DNA from: Marinobacterium sedimentorum
Lineage (GTDB): Bacteria > Pseudomonadota > Gammaproteobacteria > Pseudomonadales > Balneatricaceae
Direction of reading: 5' to 3'
Length of the DNA: 64,000 nucleotides
NCBI RefSeq assembly: GCF_024267675.1
Contig: NZ_JALDYX010000014.1
Span: forward strand, 1-64,000
Positions 17,522 through 25,753 of this stretch are shown here, one piece after another. Below the pieces are notes generated by a model, which did not search any database, was not told where the DNA came from, and saw only the letters and a list, made by a program, of their open reading frames with translations. The number at the start of each line of letters is the position of its first letter. Position 1 is the first letter of the stretch. The position numbers and the translations under genes were made by a program.

Positions 17522-18934
17522 TCACCCGAACCAGCCATGCAGATACCAGCCACCAGCCGGCTCGCGATACAGCCAGCCTCGTCGCCCGTCTGGCCAGCGG
17601 CCAACATAGTAATCCCGGCGCACCGGTTGCTGATCCCACCAGCCGCTGACAATGCGTTCAGGCCCCTGCAGCAGTTCAATGCTGCGTTTTACCAGAGCCG
17701 GGGAAAGCGATTCGGGGGCTGCCAGCAGCCAGAGCGGCCGCAAGCCAGGCGTATCCGGCTGTGCCGGCAAGGCGCCATTAAGAGGAGCCTTTCTCCAGCT
17801 CCGCTCCGGCCGGTGGTCTTCACAGGGTACGACCCGATAGAGCGCCTGTTCGCCGAGGCGCACCTGCAACCGGCTCAGCAACTGTGCCGGCGCCGCCTGC
17901 GTCTTTGCGGTACTGAACAGATCCTCCCCGCCGCTCTCCAGCTCGCGGAATTCTGTGACTTCAATACGCAGACCGATGACCGGCCGCGCCAGCGTCAATG
18001 GTTCCAGCCGCAAGCGGCACAGCTCCAGCCATATATCCGCAGACTGGGCTCCGCTCGCATGCCCCACCGACAGCGACTGTTGCCCTTCAGACTGGAGCAG
18101 GTCCAGCTGCAGGCGCAGTGCCCGCCAGTAGTGAGCACGCAGAAAGCCCTCGAGCTGAGACAACAGGCGGCGCAACCCAAACAGCAGCGCCTCGGTACGC
18201 TCAACCTCATATGCCAGCGGCAGCTCACCTAAAAAGACGGCGGGCATATCGAAATACACGGGCGGGTCCGGCCTTTGGCCCGTCAGCCGCTCCAGCCAGG
18301 CCGTAATACCCGGCCCGAAACGATACGCCAGCTCAAGGCGCGGCAAGGCCAGCAACTCCCCCAGCAGGCTAAACCCCAGCCCGTGAAACTGCGCACGCAG
18401 CTTCGCATCCAGCTCCAGGCGCTCGATTGGCACCGACTGCAAACGCTGCAGGTGCGCCGCTGCATCCGCAGCACAGAAACCGCCATCCAGGGCCAGCACT
18501 CTCGCAGCCAGGGGGCTGTGCCCCGTTGCACTCATGCAGCTCAATTCCAGGCTTCTCAACTGCTGCTGAATGTTGTCCCACAACGCATCAAGACCACGGA
18601 AATAACGCAGCATCGAGGCCAGCTCGAGCAGAATGCCACAGGGTGGCTGCAGGCTGACCCTGGCACTGAAGCGCCCGCTCCAGAGCGCCAGACCCTGTAG
18701 CTGTTGCGCAGCCTGCCTTGTATCTTCCCGTAGCATCCGCACATCCGGCACCATGCTCAGCGCTCGCGCCACCGCCATGCCGGGCTCAAGTCCCTGCGCC
18801 CGGGCCGCATCATTGCATAGCAGCAGTCTGGCCCCGTGCTCGTCCAGCAGTATTGAGGGTTCCCGAACATCTGCCGCGCACTGTATTTCCAGTGGCAGTA
18901 GAGGGAAGTGCAGATACAGCCAGAGCCCGTTCAT
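17522..18934 (-). CDS. imuB: ImuB, inactive Y-family polymerase of the mutasome
   Basis: 470 residues with a Y-family polymerase fold. The N-terminal strand reads WLYLHFPLLPLEIQ, with no DxDxFF-type acidic motif, as expected for ImuB, which acts as a scaffold that links DnaE2 to the sliding clamp rather than as an enzyme. A little-finger-like domain (about 230-330) and a C-terminal segment rich in Trp and Arg (WDQQPVRRDYYVGRWPDG) follow. It overlaps imuA by 4 bases (ATGA). Confidence 0.92.
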   Translation of the reverse strand: MNGLWLYLHFPLLPLEIQCAADVREPSILLDEHGARLLLCNDAARAQGLEPGMAVARALSMVPDVRMLREDTRQAAQQLQGLALWSGRFSARVSLQPPCGILLELASMLRYFRGLDALWDNIQQQLRSLELSCMSATGHSPLAARVLALDGGFCAADAAAHLQRLQSVPIERLELDAKLRAQFHGLGFSLLGELLALPRLELAYRFGPGITAWLERLTGQRPDPPVYFDMPAVFLGELPLAYEVERTEALLFGLRRLLSQLEGFLRAHYWRALRLQLDLLQSEGQQSLSVGHASGAQSADIWLELCRLRLEPLTLARPVIGLRIEVTEFRELESGGEDLFSTAKTQAAPAQLLSRLQVRLGEQALYRVVPCEDHRPERSWRKAPLNGALPAQPDTPGLRPLWLLAAPESLSPALVKRSIELLQGPERIVSGWWDQQPVRRDYYVGRWPDGRRGWLYREPAGGWYLHGWFG

Positions 18935-19623
18935 CCACCGGGACGCACCCGCGCAGCTGAGGCCCCGGGCAGCGAAGCCAGGGATGCGGCTCTATTGCCA
19001 AGGCTGCGCTGACGCAATGACAGCACCCGGCGCGACAACGGCCAGCCACCCCTGCGCTTCAGTACTGAAACCGCCAACCGGTCCGGTGCCTGGTCGGGCT
19101 CCAGCAACAGACGGTAGGGCGCCGCCGAGGCTTGATCCTTGCATGCCGTCGGCCTGAAGATGAATCCCAGCCCTTCGCCTTCGGCCGCGGCCAGCTGCAA
19201 GCGGCGCAAGGCCTGGGGCGACACATCTCCCAGCCAGCCCAGTACAGCACTGCAGCAGCCGCTTTTCAGAGCCTGTTCAATACACCAGAGTCTATCCCGG
19301 CGGCTATTGCTGCGTACCAGCAGAAGCCGGTCCAGAGCCACCCCCGCGGCTTTCAACGCGGGCGCATAGGGGATATGCGGCGGATCAACCCAGAGTACCC
19401 AGCGTTCCTGCGATGCCGCCAGCAGCGGGAGCAGCAGACGCAGCTCACCGCAGCCTTCGGTATCGTAAAGCACCTCAACCAGGCTACCTGGCTGCCAGCC
19501 CTGCCCCTGCAGCAGCTGATCCAGCTCCAGGTGTCCGCACGAAAGTCCCGCAACAACAGGCTCGGCAACAGCCTCACTTGCCCGCCATACGGCGCCACGC
19601 TCCAGCAACTGTTCCAGACTCAT
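18931..19623 (-). CDS. imuA: ImuA, mutasome RecA-like accessory protein
   Basis: 230 residues. The start at 19623 (TGGAG 7 bases upstream) opens with MSLEQLLERGAVWRASE; an upstream in-frame start would lie beyond the LexA box and is rejected. The protein has the RecA-like/SulA-like fold (GCGELRLLLPLLAASQERWVLWVDPPHIPY region) without a clear Walker A motif, which is typical of ImuA. It is the first gene of the imuA-imuB-dnaE2 operon and is needed for SOS mutagenesis in related bacteria. Confidence 0.9.
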   Translation of the reverse strand: MSLEQLLERGAVWRASEAVAEPVVAGLSCGHLELDQLLQGQGWQPGSLVEVLYDTEGCGELRLLLPLLAASQERWVLWVDPPHIPYAPALKAAGVALDRLLLVRSNSRRDRLWCIEQALKSGCCSAVLGWLGDVSPQALRRLQLAAAEGEGLGFIFRPTACKDQASAAPYRLLLEPDQAPDRLAVSVLKRRGGWPLSRRVLSLRQRSLGNRAASLASLPGASAARVRPGG

Positions 19624-19640
19624 GATCCACTCCATAAATA

Positions 19641-19656
19641 CTGTATATATGTACAG
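19641..19656. promoter_or_regulatory. LexA (SOS) box of imuA-imuB-dnaE2
   Basis: CTGTATATATGTACAG fits the gammaproteobacterial LexA consensus CTGT-N8-ACAG exactly, inside the longer symmetric TACTGTATATATGTACAGTA. It sits 17 bases upstream of the imuA start and overlaps a TATACT -10 candidate, so LexA would block RNA polymerase directly. Confidence 0.9.
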
Positions 19657-19819
19657 TATAATGGTTGAAAAAAATCGCCCGGGCAAGCACACCAGAGTGC
19701 ATATTCAGCAAAGCTCGAATTATCAGACCGCAAACAGGCAGCGACAACGGCGCGCTGCCACGCCGATCCGTAGCAGCCACAGGAAGGATTTTTATTGAAA
19801 AGTCAGAGGGTTATAGCGT

Positions 19820-20545
19820 TCAACGCAGCCAGATCAGGCTAGCCATACGGCCGGTTTCGCCATCGCGGCGATAGGAATAAAAATTTTCAGCATCATGCAG
19901 GGTGCAGAAATCTCCCCCCGAAACCGATGCAACACCTGCAGCCTCAAGCCGCAGGCGCGCCAGCACATAGATATCAGCAAAATACTTGCCCGCCACCCCA
20001 TCCCGGGGGCGAAAAGCCTGGGCGGCCTCAGGTTGCGCCGCGCAGAAAGCGGCCCGTACCTCAGCCCCGACTTCAAAGGCATTAGGCCCAATGGCCGGCC
20101 CCAGCCAGCAGTGTACTTGTCCGGGCTGTTCGAAGACCGCAAGTGTATTTTCCAGAATGCCTGCCACCAGCCCCCGCCAGCCCGCATGGGCAACAGCGAC
20201 CTTGCGGCCATCACTGAAAAATACCGGCAGGCAGTCCGCCGTCATCACCACGCAGGCCTGGCCCGGCTGATCACTCCAGCAGGCATCCGCCTGTCGGGCC
20301 TGAGCATCATCGAGCGCCTGAACGACTTCAGTCCCATGAACCTGCTGCAGCCACTGCGCCGGACGTTCGAGCTCCAGCTGCTCGGCAAGGCTCCTGCGAT
20401 TCTGTGCAACCGCCTGAGGATCATCACCAACGTGGTCTCCCAGGTTCAGCCCCTGGAAAACGCCCTGGCTGAAACCGCCCAGCCGGGTGCTGACACAGGC
20501 CTGCACCCGATCCGACAGCGGCCACTGCGGATGAATCAGCTTCAT
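19820..20545 (-). CDS. pgeF: Peptidoglycan editing factor / purine nucleoside phosphorylase (YfiH family)
   Basis: 241 residues of the DUF152/YfiH 'multicopper polyphenol oxidase-like' family. Metal-ligand segments are QQVHGTEVV (about 68-76), TADCLPVFF (about 101-109) and AHAGWRGLVAGILE (about 118-131), giving the His-Cys-His zinc site. Members remove wrongly incorporated residues from peptidoglycan precursors and also show purine nucleoside phosphorolysis. It overlaps rluD by 4 bases, the usual pairing. Confidence 0.9.
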   Translation of the reverse strand: MKLIHPQWPLSDRVQACVSTRLGGFSQGVFQGLNLGDHVGDDPQAVAQNRRSLAEQLELERPAQWLQQVHGTEVVQALDDAQARQADACWSDQPGQACVVMTADCLPVFFSDGRKVAVAHAGWRGLVAGILENTLAVFEQPGQVHCWLGPAIGPNAFEVGAEVRAAFCAAQPEAAQAFRPRDGVAGKYFADIYVLARLRLEAAGVASVSGGDFCTLHDAENFYSYRRDGETGRMASLIWLR

Positions 20546-21519
20546 TGTTCTTCGTTGCGCCTCAGATCCTGCTGCAGGGCTTTAAGCAATAGCTGGAAGT
20601 CCTCTGGCAGATCCACTTCCCAGGACATCAGTTCACCGGTAGACGGATGAAACAGCTCAAGCTTCTTGGCGTGCAGTGCCTGGCGGTCAAAGCCGCGCAG
20701 TGTCTTTATCAGACCTTCGCTGACACCCTTGGGCAGGCGAAAACGACCGCCGTAGACGGGATCGCCCACCAACGGGTAGTTGATGTGGGACATATGGACG
20801 CGAATCTGATGCGTACGCCCCGACTCCAGCTTGAGACGGATATGGGAGTGCGCACGAAAGCGCTGCAGCAAACGGTAATGGGTCAGGGCCGGTTTGCCCA
20901 GCATAACCACCGCCATCTTCTGGCGATTGGTCTTGTGACGGCCCATTGGAGCATCCACCTTGCCACCGCCGGTCATCACGCCCTGCACGACCGCTTCATA
21001 TTCGCGGCCCATGGAGCGCTCCTGCAGCTGCACAACCAGCTCGGTCTGCGCCTGGATGGTCTTGGCCACCACCATCAAGCCGGTGGTATCCATATCCAGC
21101 CGGTGCACTATGCCGGCCCTGGGCACCTGAGCAATATCCGGCACATGGTGCAGCAGCGCGTTCAGCAGGGTGCCATCGGCATGGCCCGCAGCCGGATGCA
21201 CCACCAGGCCGGCAGGCTTGTTGATCACCAGAATATCATCGTCTTCATAGATGATTTCCAGCTCCATTGCCTCTGCTTTGTGGTGCTCGATGCGTGCAAG
21301 TTCGGCTTCGACACAGATCAGCTCGCCACCTTGCAGCTTGTCGCGGGTACGCTTAAGCTCGCCGTCCACAGTGACGCAACCGTCTTTGATCCAGCCCTGC
21401 AGACGGGAACGGGAGTAATCGGGAAACAGCTGCGCTATGGCCTGGTCCAGCCGCTTTCCGACCAGCTCGTCGGTGACCCGCGCTTGTAATTGAACCTGTT
21501 CAGGTTTCTGTTCTGGCAT
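20542..21519 (-). CDS. rluD: 23S rRNA pseudouridine synthase RluD
   Basis: 325 residues from the ATG at 21519, close to the 326 of E. coli RluD. An N-terminal S4 RNA-binding domain (KRLDQAIAQLFPDYSRSRLQ) precedes the synthase domain, with the catalytic aspartate in HRLDMDTTGLMVVAK (about residues 136-150). It converts uridines 1911, 1915 and 1917 (E. coli numbering) in helix 69. Much longer in-frame extensions would run into the divergent bamD promoter and gene and are rejected. No strong ribosome site is seen before the chosen start. Confidence 0.92.
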   Translation of the reverse strand: MPEQKPEQVQLQARVTDELVGKRLDQAIAQLFPDYSRSRLQGWIKDGCVTVDGELKRTRDKLQGGELICVEAELARIEHHKAEAMELEIIYEDDDILVINKPAGLVVHPAAGHADGTLLNALLHHVPDIAQVPRAGIVHRLDMDTTGLMVVAKTIQAQTELVVQLQERSMGREYEAVVQGVMTGGGKVDAPMGRHKTNRQKMAVVMLGKPALTHYRLLQRFRAHSHIRLKLESGRTHQIRVHMSHINYPLVGDPVYGGRFRLPKGVSEGLIKTLRGFDRQALHAKKLELFHPSTGELMSWEVDLPEDFQLLLKALQQDLRRNEEQ

Positions 21520-21654
21520 CTGGGATACGTAATTCAGAAGGATGTTTTGGCTTGAGTTCCGGTTGTGTTTAAATATGCCGGACATTTGGATTAACTGGCC
21601 CAGTATAACCGAAACCGTCCTCGGTATCGCTGTAGGCAATCGGGACTCATCAAC

Positions 21655-22620
21655 ATGCGCTTTGTAAAAGTCATCGGCATCCTGACCCTGGTCTCTCTGA
21701 TGTCCGCCTGTTCGTTTTTTGGCGGAGAAAAGACAGAGGAACCGGATGTTCCGGAGCAACAGCTCTACTCCGAGGCACTGGAAGCCCTGGAGGCGCAGAA
21801 TTACAGCCTCGCGGTCGAAAAACTGCAGCGGCTCGAAGCTCGCTATCCCTTTGGGCGCTTCTCCGAGCAGGCCCAGCTGGAACTGATCTTTGCCTACTTC
21901 AAGAATTATGAGCCTGAAGCTGCCCGCGCCGCTTCGGATCGTTTCGTGCGCCTGCACCCGAATCACGAAAACATCGACTACGCCTACTACCTCAAGGGAC
22001 TGACGTCCTTCGAGGAAGACCGCTCACTGGTGTCGCGCTACCTGCCTATCGACGAAACCCAGCGTGATCCTGGCGCGGCACTGGAGTCCTTCGAGAGCTT
22101 CGCAACCCTCACCACACGCTACCCCAACAGCCAGTACGCTCCCGATGCGCTCAAGCGCATGCAATATCTGAAAAACCGACTGGCAGAGTATGAAGTACAC
22201 GTGGCGCTGTACTACATGAAGCGTAGCGCCTGGGTTGCCGCCGCCAACCGTGGCCGCTACGTGGTGGAAAACCTGCAGGAGACACCGGCCGTACCGGAAG
22301 CCCTGGGGATTATGGCCGAAGCCTATGAGGAACTGGGGCTGAACGACCAGGCCGCCAGGGCCGCCGAGGTTCTGCGCACCAACTTCCCTGACTTCCGCTA
22401 CACATCCACCAAGGAGCGCGACAAGTCCCTGCTCGAAACCGCCACCTTCGGCCTGCTGGGCAGTACCGACGAGACGCCCGTACAGCGCCCCAATTCTGTG
22501 GTTGTGACCGAGAAGGACGCTGAAACGACTGAAGGCGCCGAACGCTCCTGGTTCAGCATTCTGACCTTTGGTGTCTTCGACAGCACCGATAAGGAAGACG
22601 CGACGCCGGCTCAGCCCTGA
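21655..22620 (+). CDS. bamD: Outer membrane assembly lipoprotein BamD
   Basis: Essential lipoprotein of the BAM complex that inserts beta-barrel proteins. Signal peptide with lipobox LMSAC; lipidated Cys at residue 19. Then TPR repeats rich in the pattern of BamD ([44 protein letters not shown]). At 321 residues it is longer than the ~245 of E. coli; the extra part is a C-terminal acidic/serine tail from about residue 265. Divergent from rluD, as in many gammaproteobacteria. Confidence 0.94.
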   Translation: MRFVKVIGILTLVSLMSACSFFGGEKTEEPDVPEQQLYSEALEALEAQNYSLAVEKLQRLEARYPFGRFSEQAQLELIFAYFKNYEPEAARAASDRFVRLHPNHENIDYAYYLKGLTSFEEDRSLVSRYLPIDETQRDPGAALESFESFATLTTRYPNSQYAPDALKRMQYLKNRLAEYEVHVALYYMKRSAWVAAANRGRYVVENLQETPAVPEALGIMAEAYEELGLNDQAARAAEVLRTNFPDFRYTSTKERDKSLLETATFGLLGSTDETPVQRPNSVVVTEKDAETTEGAERSWFSILTFGVFDSTDKEDATPAQP

Positions 22621-22635
22621 GTCGATAACGGCTGC

Positions 22636-22668
22636 AACAAAAAAGGCGCCTTAGGCGCTTTTTTTGTT
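22636..22668. terminator. Bidirectional terminator between bamD and nadE
   Basis: AACAAAAAAGGCGCC, loop TTA, GGCGCTTTTTTTGTT: a 15-bp stem with one G-U pair, with A and T tracts on each side, between the two convergent genes. Confidence 0.85.
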
Positions 22669-22706
22669 ATGGAAACGTTATAAAACAAGTCGTTACAGGC
22701 ATATGG

Positions 22707-24338
22707 CTAGTCTCCGGCCTTCCAGCCGGATGTGATGGGGTAACGCCGGTCACGCCCAAAACCGCGCTGGGTAATGCGCACGCCCACCGGGGCCTGGCGG
22801 CGTTTGTATTCATTGATATCCACCAGCCGAATCACGCGCTGCACTACTTCGGGCTCAAAACCCTCGGCGATAAGGGCATGGGCGCTGTAGTCGTGTTCGA
22901 CATAAAGCTCCAGAATCCGGTCCAGTACATCGTAATCCGGCAGGCTGTCCTGATCGGTCTGATCCGGCGCCAGCTCCGCCGATGGCGGCCTGTCGATCAC
23001 CCGCTGCGGTATCGCAGGCGAGAGTCCGTTGCGATAGGCGGCAATGCGGTACACCAGGGTTTTGGGCACATCCTTCAATACATCAAAGCCACCGGCCATA
23101 TCGCCATAGAGCGTTGAGTAGCCCACCGCCATTTCGCTCTTGTTACCCGTGGTGAGCACCAGCACGCCCTTCTTGTTGGAGATCGCCATCAGCACGACAC
23201 CGCGGCAGCGCGCCTGCAGGTTTTCCTCGGTGGTGTCGGGCGCGAGCCCTGCAAACTCATCGGCCAGCTGCGCCATAAAGGCGCTGTACATGGGCTCGAT
23301 TGAGATCGAGCTGTAGCCTACGCCCAGCATGCGCGCCTGCTCGCTGGCATCTTCCTGGCTCATCGACGAGGTATAGCGGAACGGCATCATCACCGCCTCC
23401 ACCCGATCAGCACCCAGCGCATCAACCGCCACCGCGAGGGTCACGCCTGAGTCGATACCGCCAGAAAGCCCCAGCACTATACCCTTGAAGCCATTCTTGT
23501 TGACGTAATCCCGTACCCCCAGCACCAGAGCGTCGTAGACACTCTGTTCAACTGACGGGAACGCCACCGAATCCACACCCGGAACCGCCAGGCTCTGGTC
23601 GGCGTCGTTATATTCGGCCACAAAAAACGCTTCCTCGAAAAAGGCCCCCTGAAATACACGGGTGCCGTCGGCCGCGATCACCTTGGAGCCGCCATCAAAA
23701 ATCAGCTCATCCTGGCCGCCCACCTGGTTCAGATACAGAATCGGGCAGCCTGCCTGGCGCGCCCGCTCGCTCAGCAGCTTGGCGCGTTGCTGCGACTTGT
23801 CGACATGAAAAGGCGACGCATTGAGGTTCAGCATCAGGCGCGCGCCCTGCTCGCGTACCTGCTCGGCGGGCCCGTTCTTCCACAGGTCCTCACAGATGGT
23901 CAGGGCTACTGGCACACCCTTGAGATCGAAGACGCAGGGCTGATCGCCCGCGGTGAAATAGCGCATTTCGTCGAACACCTGGTAGTTCGGCAGACACTGT
24001 TTGGCATATTCGGCGACCAGCTCACCGTTGTAGATGACGCCTGCCATATTAAACAGCACGCCATCACGGTAGCGCGGATACCCTACCACCAGGTGGATAT
24101 CCAGCACTTCCTCCCGCAGGCGGGCAAGTGCCGCTTCAATGCGGGTCTGGATGCTCGGCCGCAGCAACAGGTCTTCCGGCGGGTAACCCGACAGCGTAAG
24201 TTCAGGCAGCAACACCACATCGGCGTTCTGCCGATCCCGCGCATCCAGGGCAATATCGATTACGCGCTGGGTATTGCCGGGGATATCCCCCACCAGTGTA
24301 TTGATCTGGGCCATCAGGACCCGAATAGAATTACTCAT
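22707..24338 (-). CDS. nadE: Glutamine-dependent NAD+ synthetase
   Basis: 543 residues from the ATG at 24338 (a TTG two codons earlier is possible). The N-terminal nitrilase-like glutaminase domain shows its Glu-Lys-Cys triad in LPELTLSGYPPEDL, LPNYQVFDE (Lys just before, in AKQCLPNY) and TICEDLW. The C-terminal ammonia ligase has the PP-loop SGGIDSG (about residue 293) and KSEMAVGY. Makes NAD from deamido-NAD with Gln as nitrogen donor. Convergent with bamD. Confidence 0.94.
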   Translation of the reverse strand: MSNSIRVLMAQINTLVGDIPGNTQRVIDIALDARDRQNADVVLLPELTLSGYPPEDLLLRPSIQTRIEAALARLREEVLDIHLVVGYPRYRDGVLFNMAGVIYNGELVAEYAKQCLPNYQVFDEMRYFTAGDQPCVFDLKGVPVALTICEDLWKNGPAEQVREQGARLMLNLNASPFHVDKSQQRAKLLSERARQAGCPILYLNQVGGQDELIFDGGSKVIAADGTRVFQGAFFEEAFFVAEYNDADQSLAVPGVDSVAFPSVEQSVYDALVLGVRDYVNKNGFKGIVLGLSGGIDSGVTLAVAVDALGADRVEAVMMPFRYTSSMSQEDASEQARMLGVGYSSISIEPMYSAFMAQLADEFAGLAPDTTEENLQARCRGVVLMAISNKKGVLVLTTGNKSEMAVGYSTLYGDMAGGFDVLKDVPKTLVYRIAAYRNGLSPAIPQRVIDRPPSAELAPDQTDQDSLPDYDVLDRILELYVEHDYSAHALIAEGFEPEVVQRVIRLVDINEYKRRQAPVGVRITQRGFGRDRRYPITSGWKAGD

Positions 24339-24393
24339 CGACAATGTGATCTCGTGTTCCGGATACAGAGGTATCCGCTATCAGGATGTTAGC

Positions 24394-25491
24394 TCAGGAC
24401 CGGGGCCGCGCCGACAGGCTATAGGGCGCCGGATCAATGATGGGGCTGCGCTGCAGCAACAAATCCGCCATCAGGCGGGTCGAGGCCGGCGCCAGCACCA
24501 GGCCGTTGCGGTACTGCCCGGCATTCACATGCAATCCGTCCACCCCGGGCACCGCACCTATGTAGGGAATGCCTTCAGGTGAGCCCGGGCGCAGCCCCGC
24601 CCAGTGATGTTCAACGGGATAATTTTCCAGCGCTGGCAGAATATCCAGCGCGCTGCGATATAGCGACTCCCGGGCCTCTGCGGTGGTCTGCTTGTCAAAA
24701 CCCACCCGTTCCAGCGTACTGCCCACCAGAATGCGGCCATCGTTGCGCGGTATCAGATAGCGCCCGCCCTGCAGCACTACACGATTCACCAAGCCAACCG
24801 GCGCCTTGAACAGCATCATCTGCCCTTTCACCGGCTCCACCGGCAGCTCGATACCGAGCTGTGCCAGCAGGGTCGCCGTCCAGGCACCTGCGGCCAGCAC
24901 CGTCTGCCCGCCGCGGTACTCACCGCGTTCGGTACGCACACCGCAGACCCGCTCAGACTCCAGCAGCAGACGGGCATCACCGGCCTGTTCGATCAATTCA
25001 ATACGGGGGTTTACTTCCAGCGCACGGCGCAGCGACTTGCCAAGGCGGGGGTTGCGAATACTGGCCACTTCCGGCATCCAGAGCGCCCGCTCATGACCCG
25101 GCGACAAGCGAGGTTCCTTGCGATAGAGGAAATCCGCATCCACCTGCTGCATCGGCCGCTGGTAACGCTGCGCCCAGGCCAGCGCCTGCGCTTCATCATC
25201 CACCGCCACCATAAACATGCCCTTCTGGCGCAGCTCCGGATCAATGCCGGTTTCATCCAGCAAGTCCTGCGCCAGATGCACATAACTGCCCTGGGACCAG
25301 GTCGCCAGCTGCGTCACCGGCTCCTGGTAACGCCAGGGGTACAAGGGTGAAACAATTCCGCCACCGGCCCAGGTGGACTCGCGCCCGCAAACGCCACGCT
25401 CAACCAGGGTCACCGAGGCACCCGCCTGGGCCAGCTCACGCGCCGTGAGCATGCCCATCACGCCGCCACCCACTATTAGAAAGTCCGACAT
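24394..25491 (-). CDS. thiO: Glycine oxidase ThiO (FAD-dependent)
   Basis: 365 residues of the D-amino-acid/glycine oxidase family. The FAD-binding Rossmann motif VGGGVMGMLTARELA is at residues 7-21; GLRPGSPEGIPYIG and the final NAGQYRNGLVLAPAS close the FAD site. ThiO produces iminoglycine for thiazole synthesis. No other thi gene is near. It lies beside the minor pilin cluster, as the homologous oxidase does in Pseudomonas. Confidence 0.87.
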   Translation of the reverse strand: MSDFLIVGGGVMGMLTARELAQAGASVTLVERGVCGRESTWAGGGIVSPLYPWRYQEPVTQLATWSQGSYVHLAQDLLDETGIDPELRQKGMFMVAVDDEAQALAWAQRYQRPMQQVDADFLYRKEPRLSPGHERALWMPEVASIRNPRLGKSLRRALEVNPRIELIEQAGDARLLLESERVCGVRTERGEYRGGQTVLAAGAWTATLLAQLGIELPVEPVKGQMMLFKAPVGLVNRVVLQGGRYLIPRNDGRILVGSTLERVGFDKQTTAEARESLYRSALDILPALENYPVEHHWAGLRPGSPEGIPYIGAVPGVDGLHVNAGQYRNGLVLAPASTRLMADLLLQRSPIIDPAPYSLSARPRS

Positions 25492-25688
25492 TGCTCTACT
25501 TCCGATCGGCTTTGATTGTGGGGGTATTGTGAAGGCTCGGGGGGGAGGATGCTAGTAGTGGTAGAATGGAGGCGGCCCATCGTTTTGACACGACGGGCCT
25601 ATTTTTAGTACCTGAGTATGTTCTGTTCGATCAGTCCATATCTAACGTTTTAAGGCAAAAAATACAACCTGCTTTTAATCTAGGGTAA

Positions 25689-25714
25689 TTCAGGGGCAAA
25701 TATATCCCCCTGAA
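25689..25714 (-). terminator. Stem-loop after the long prepilin gene
   Basis: TTCAGGGG (25689-25696) pairs with CCCCTGAA (25707-25714). It lies 40 bases past the end of the leftward pilin transcript. On the minus strand the T tract is poor (TTACCCTAG), so termination strength is uncertain. Confidence 0.5.
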
Positions 25715-25753
25715 CCAACCTTAATGCAACAGGATACCTCATCCAAATATCAA

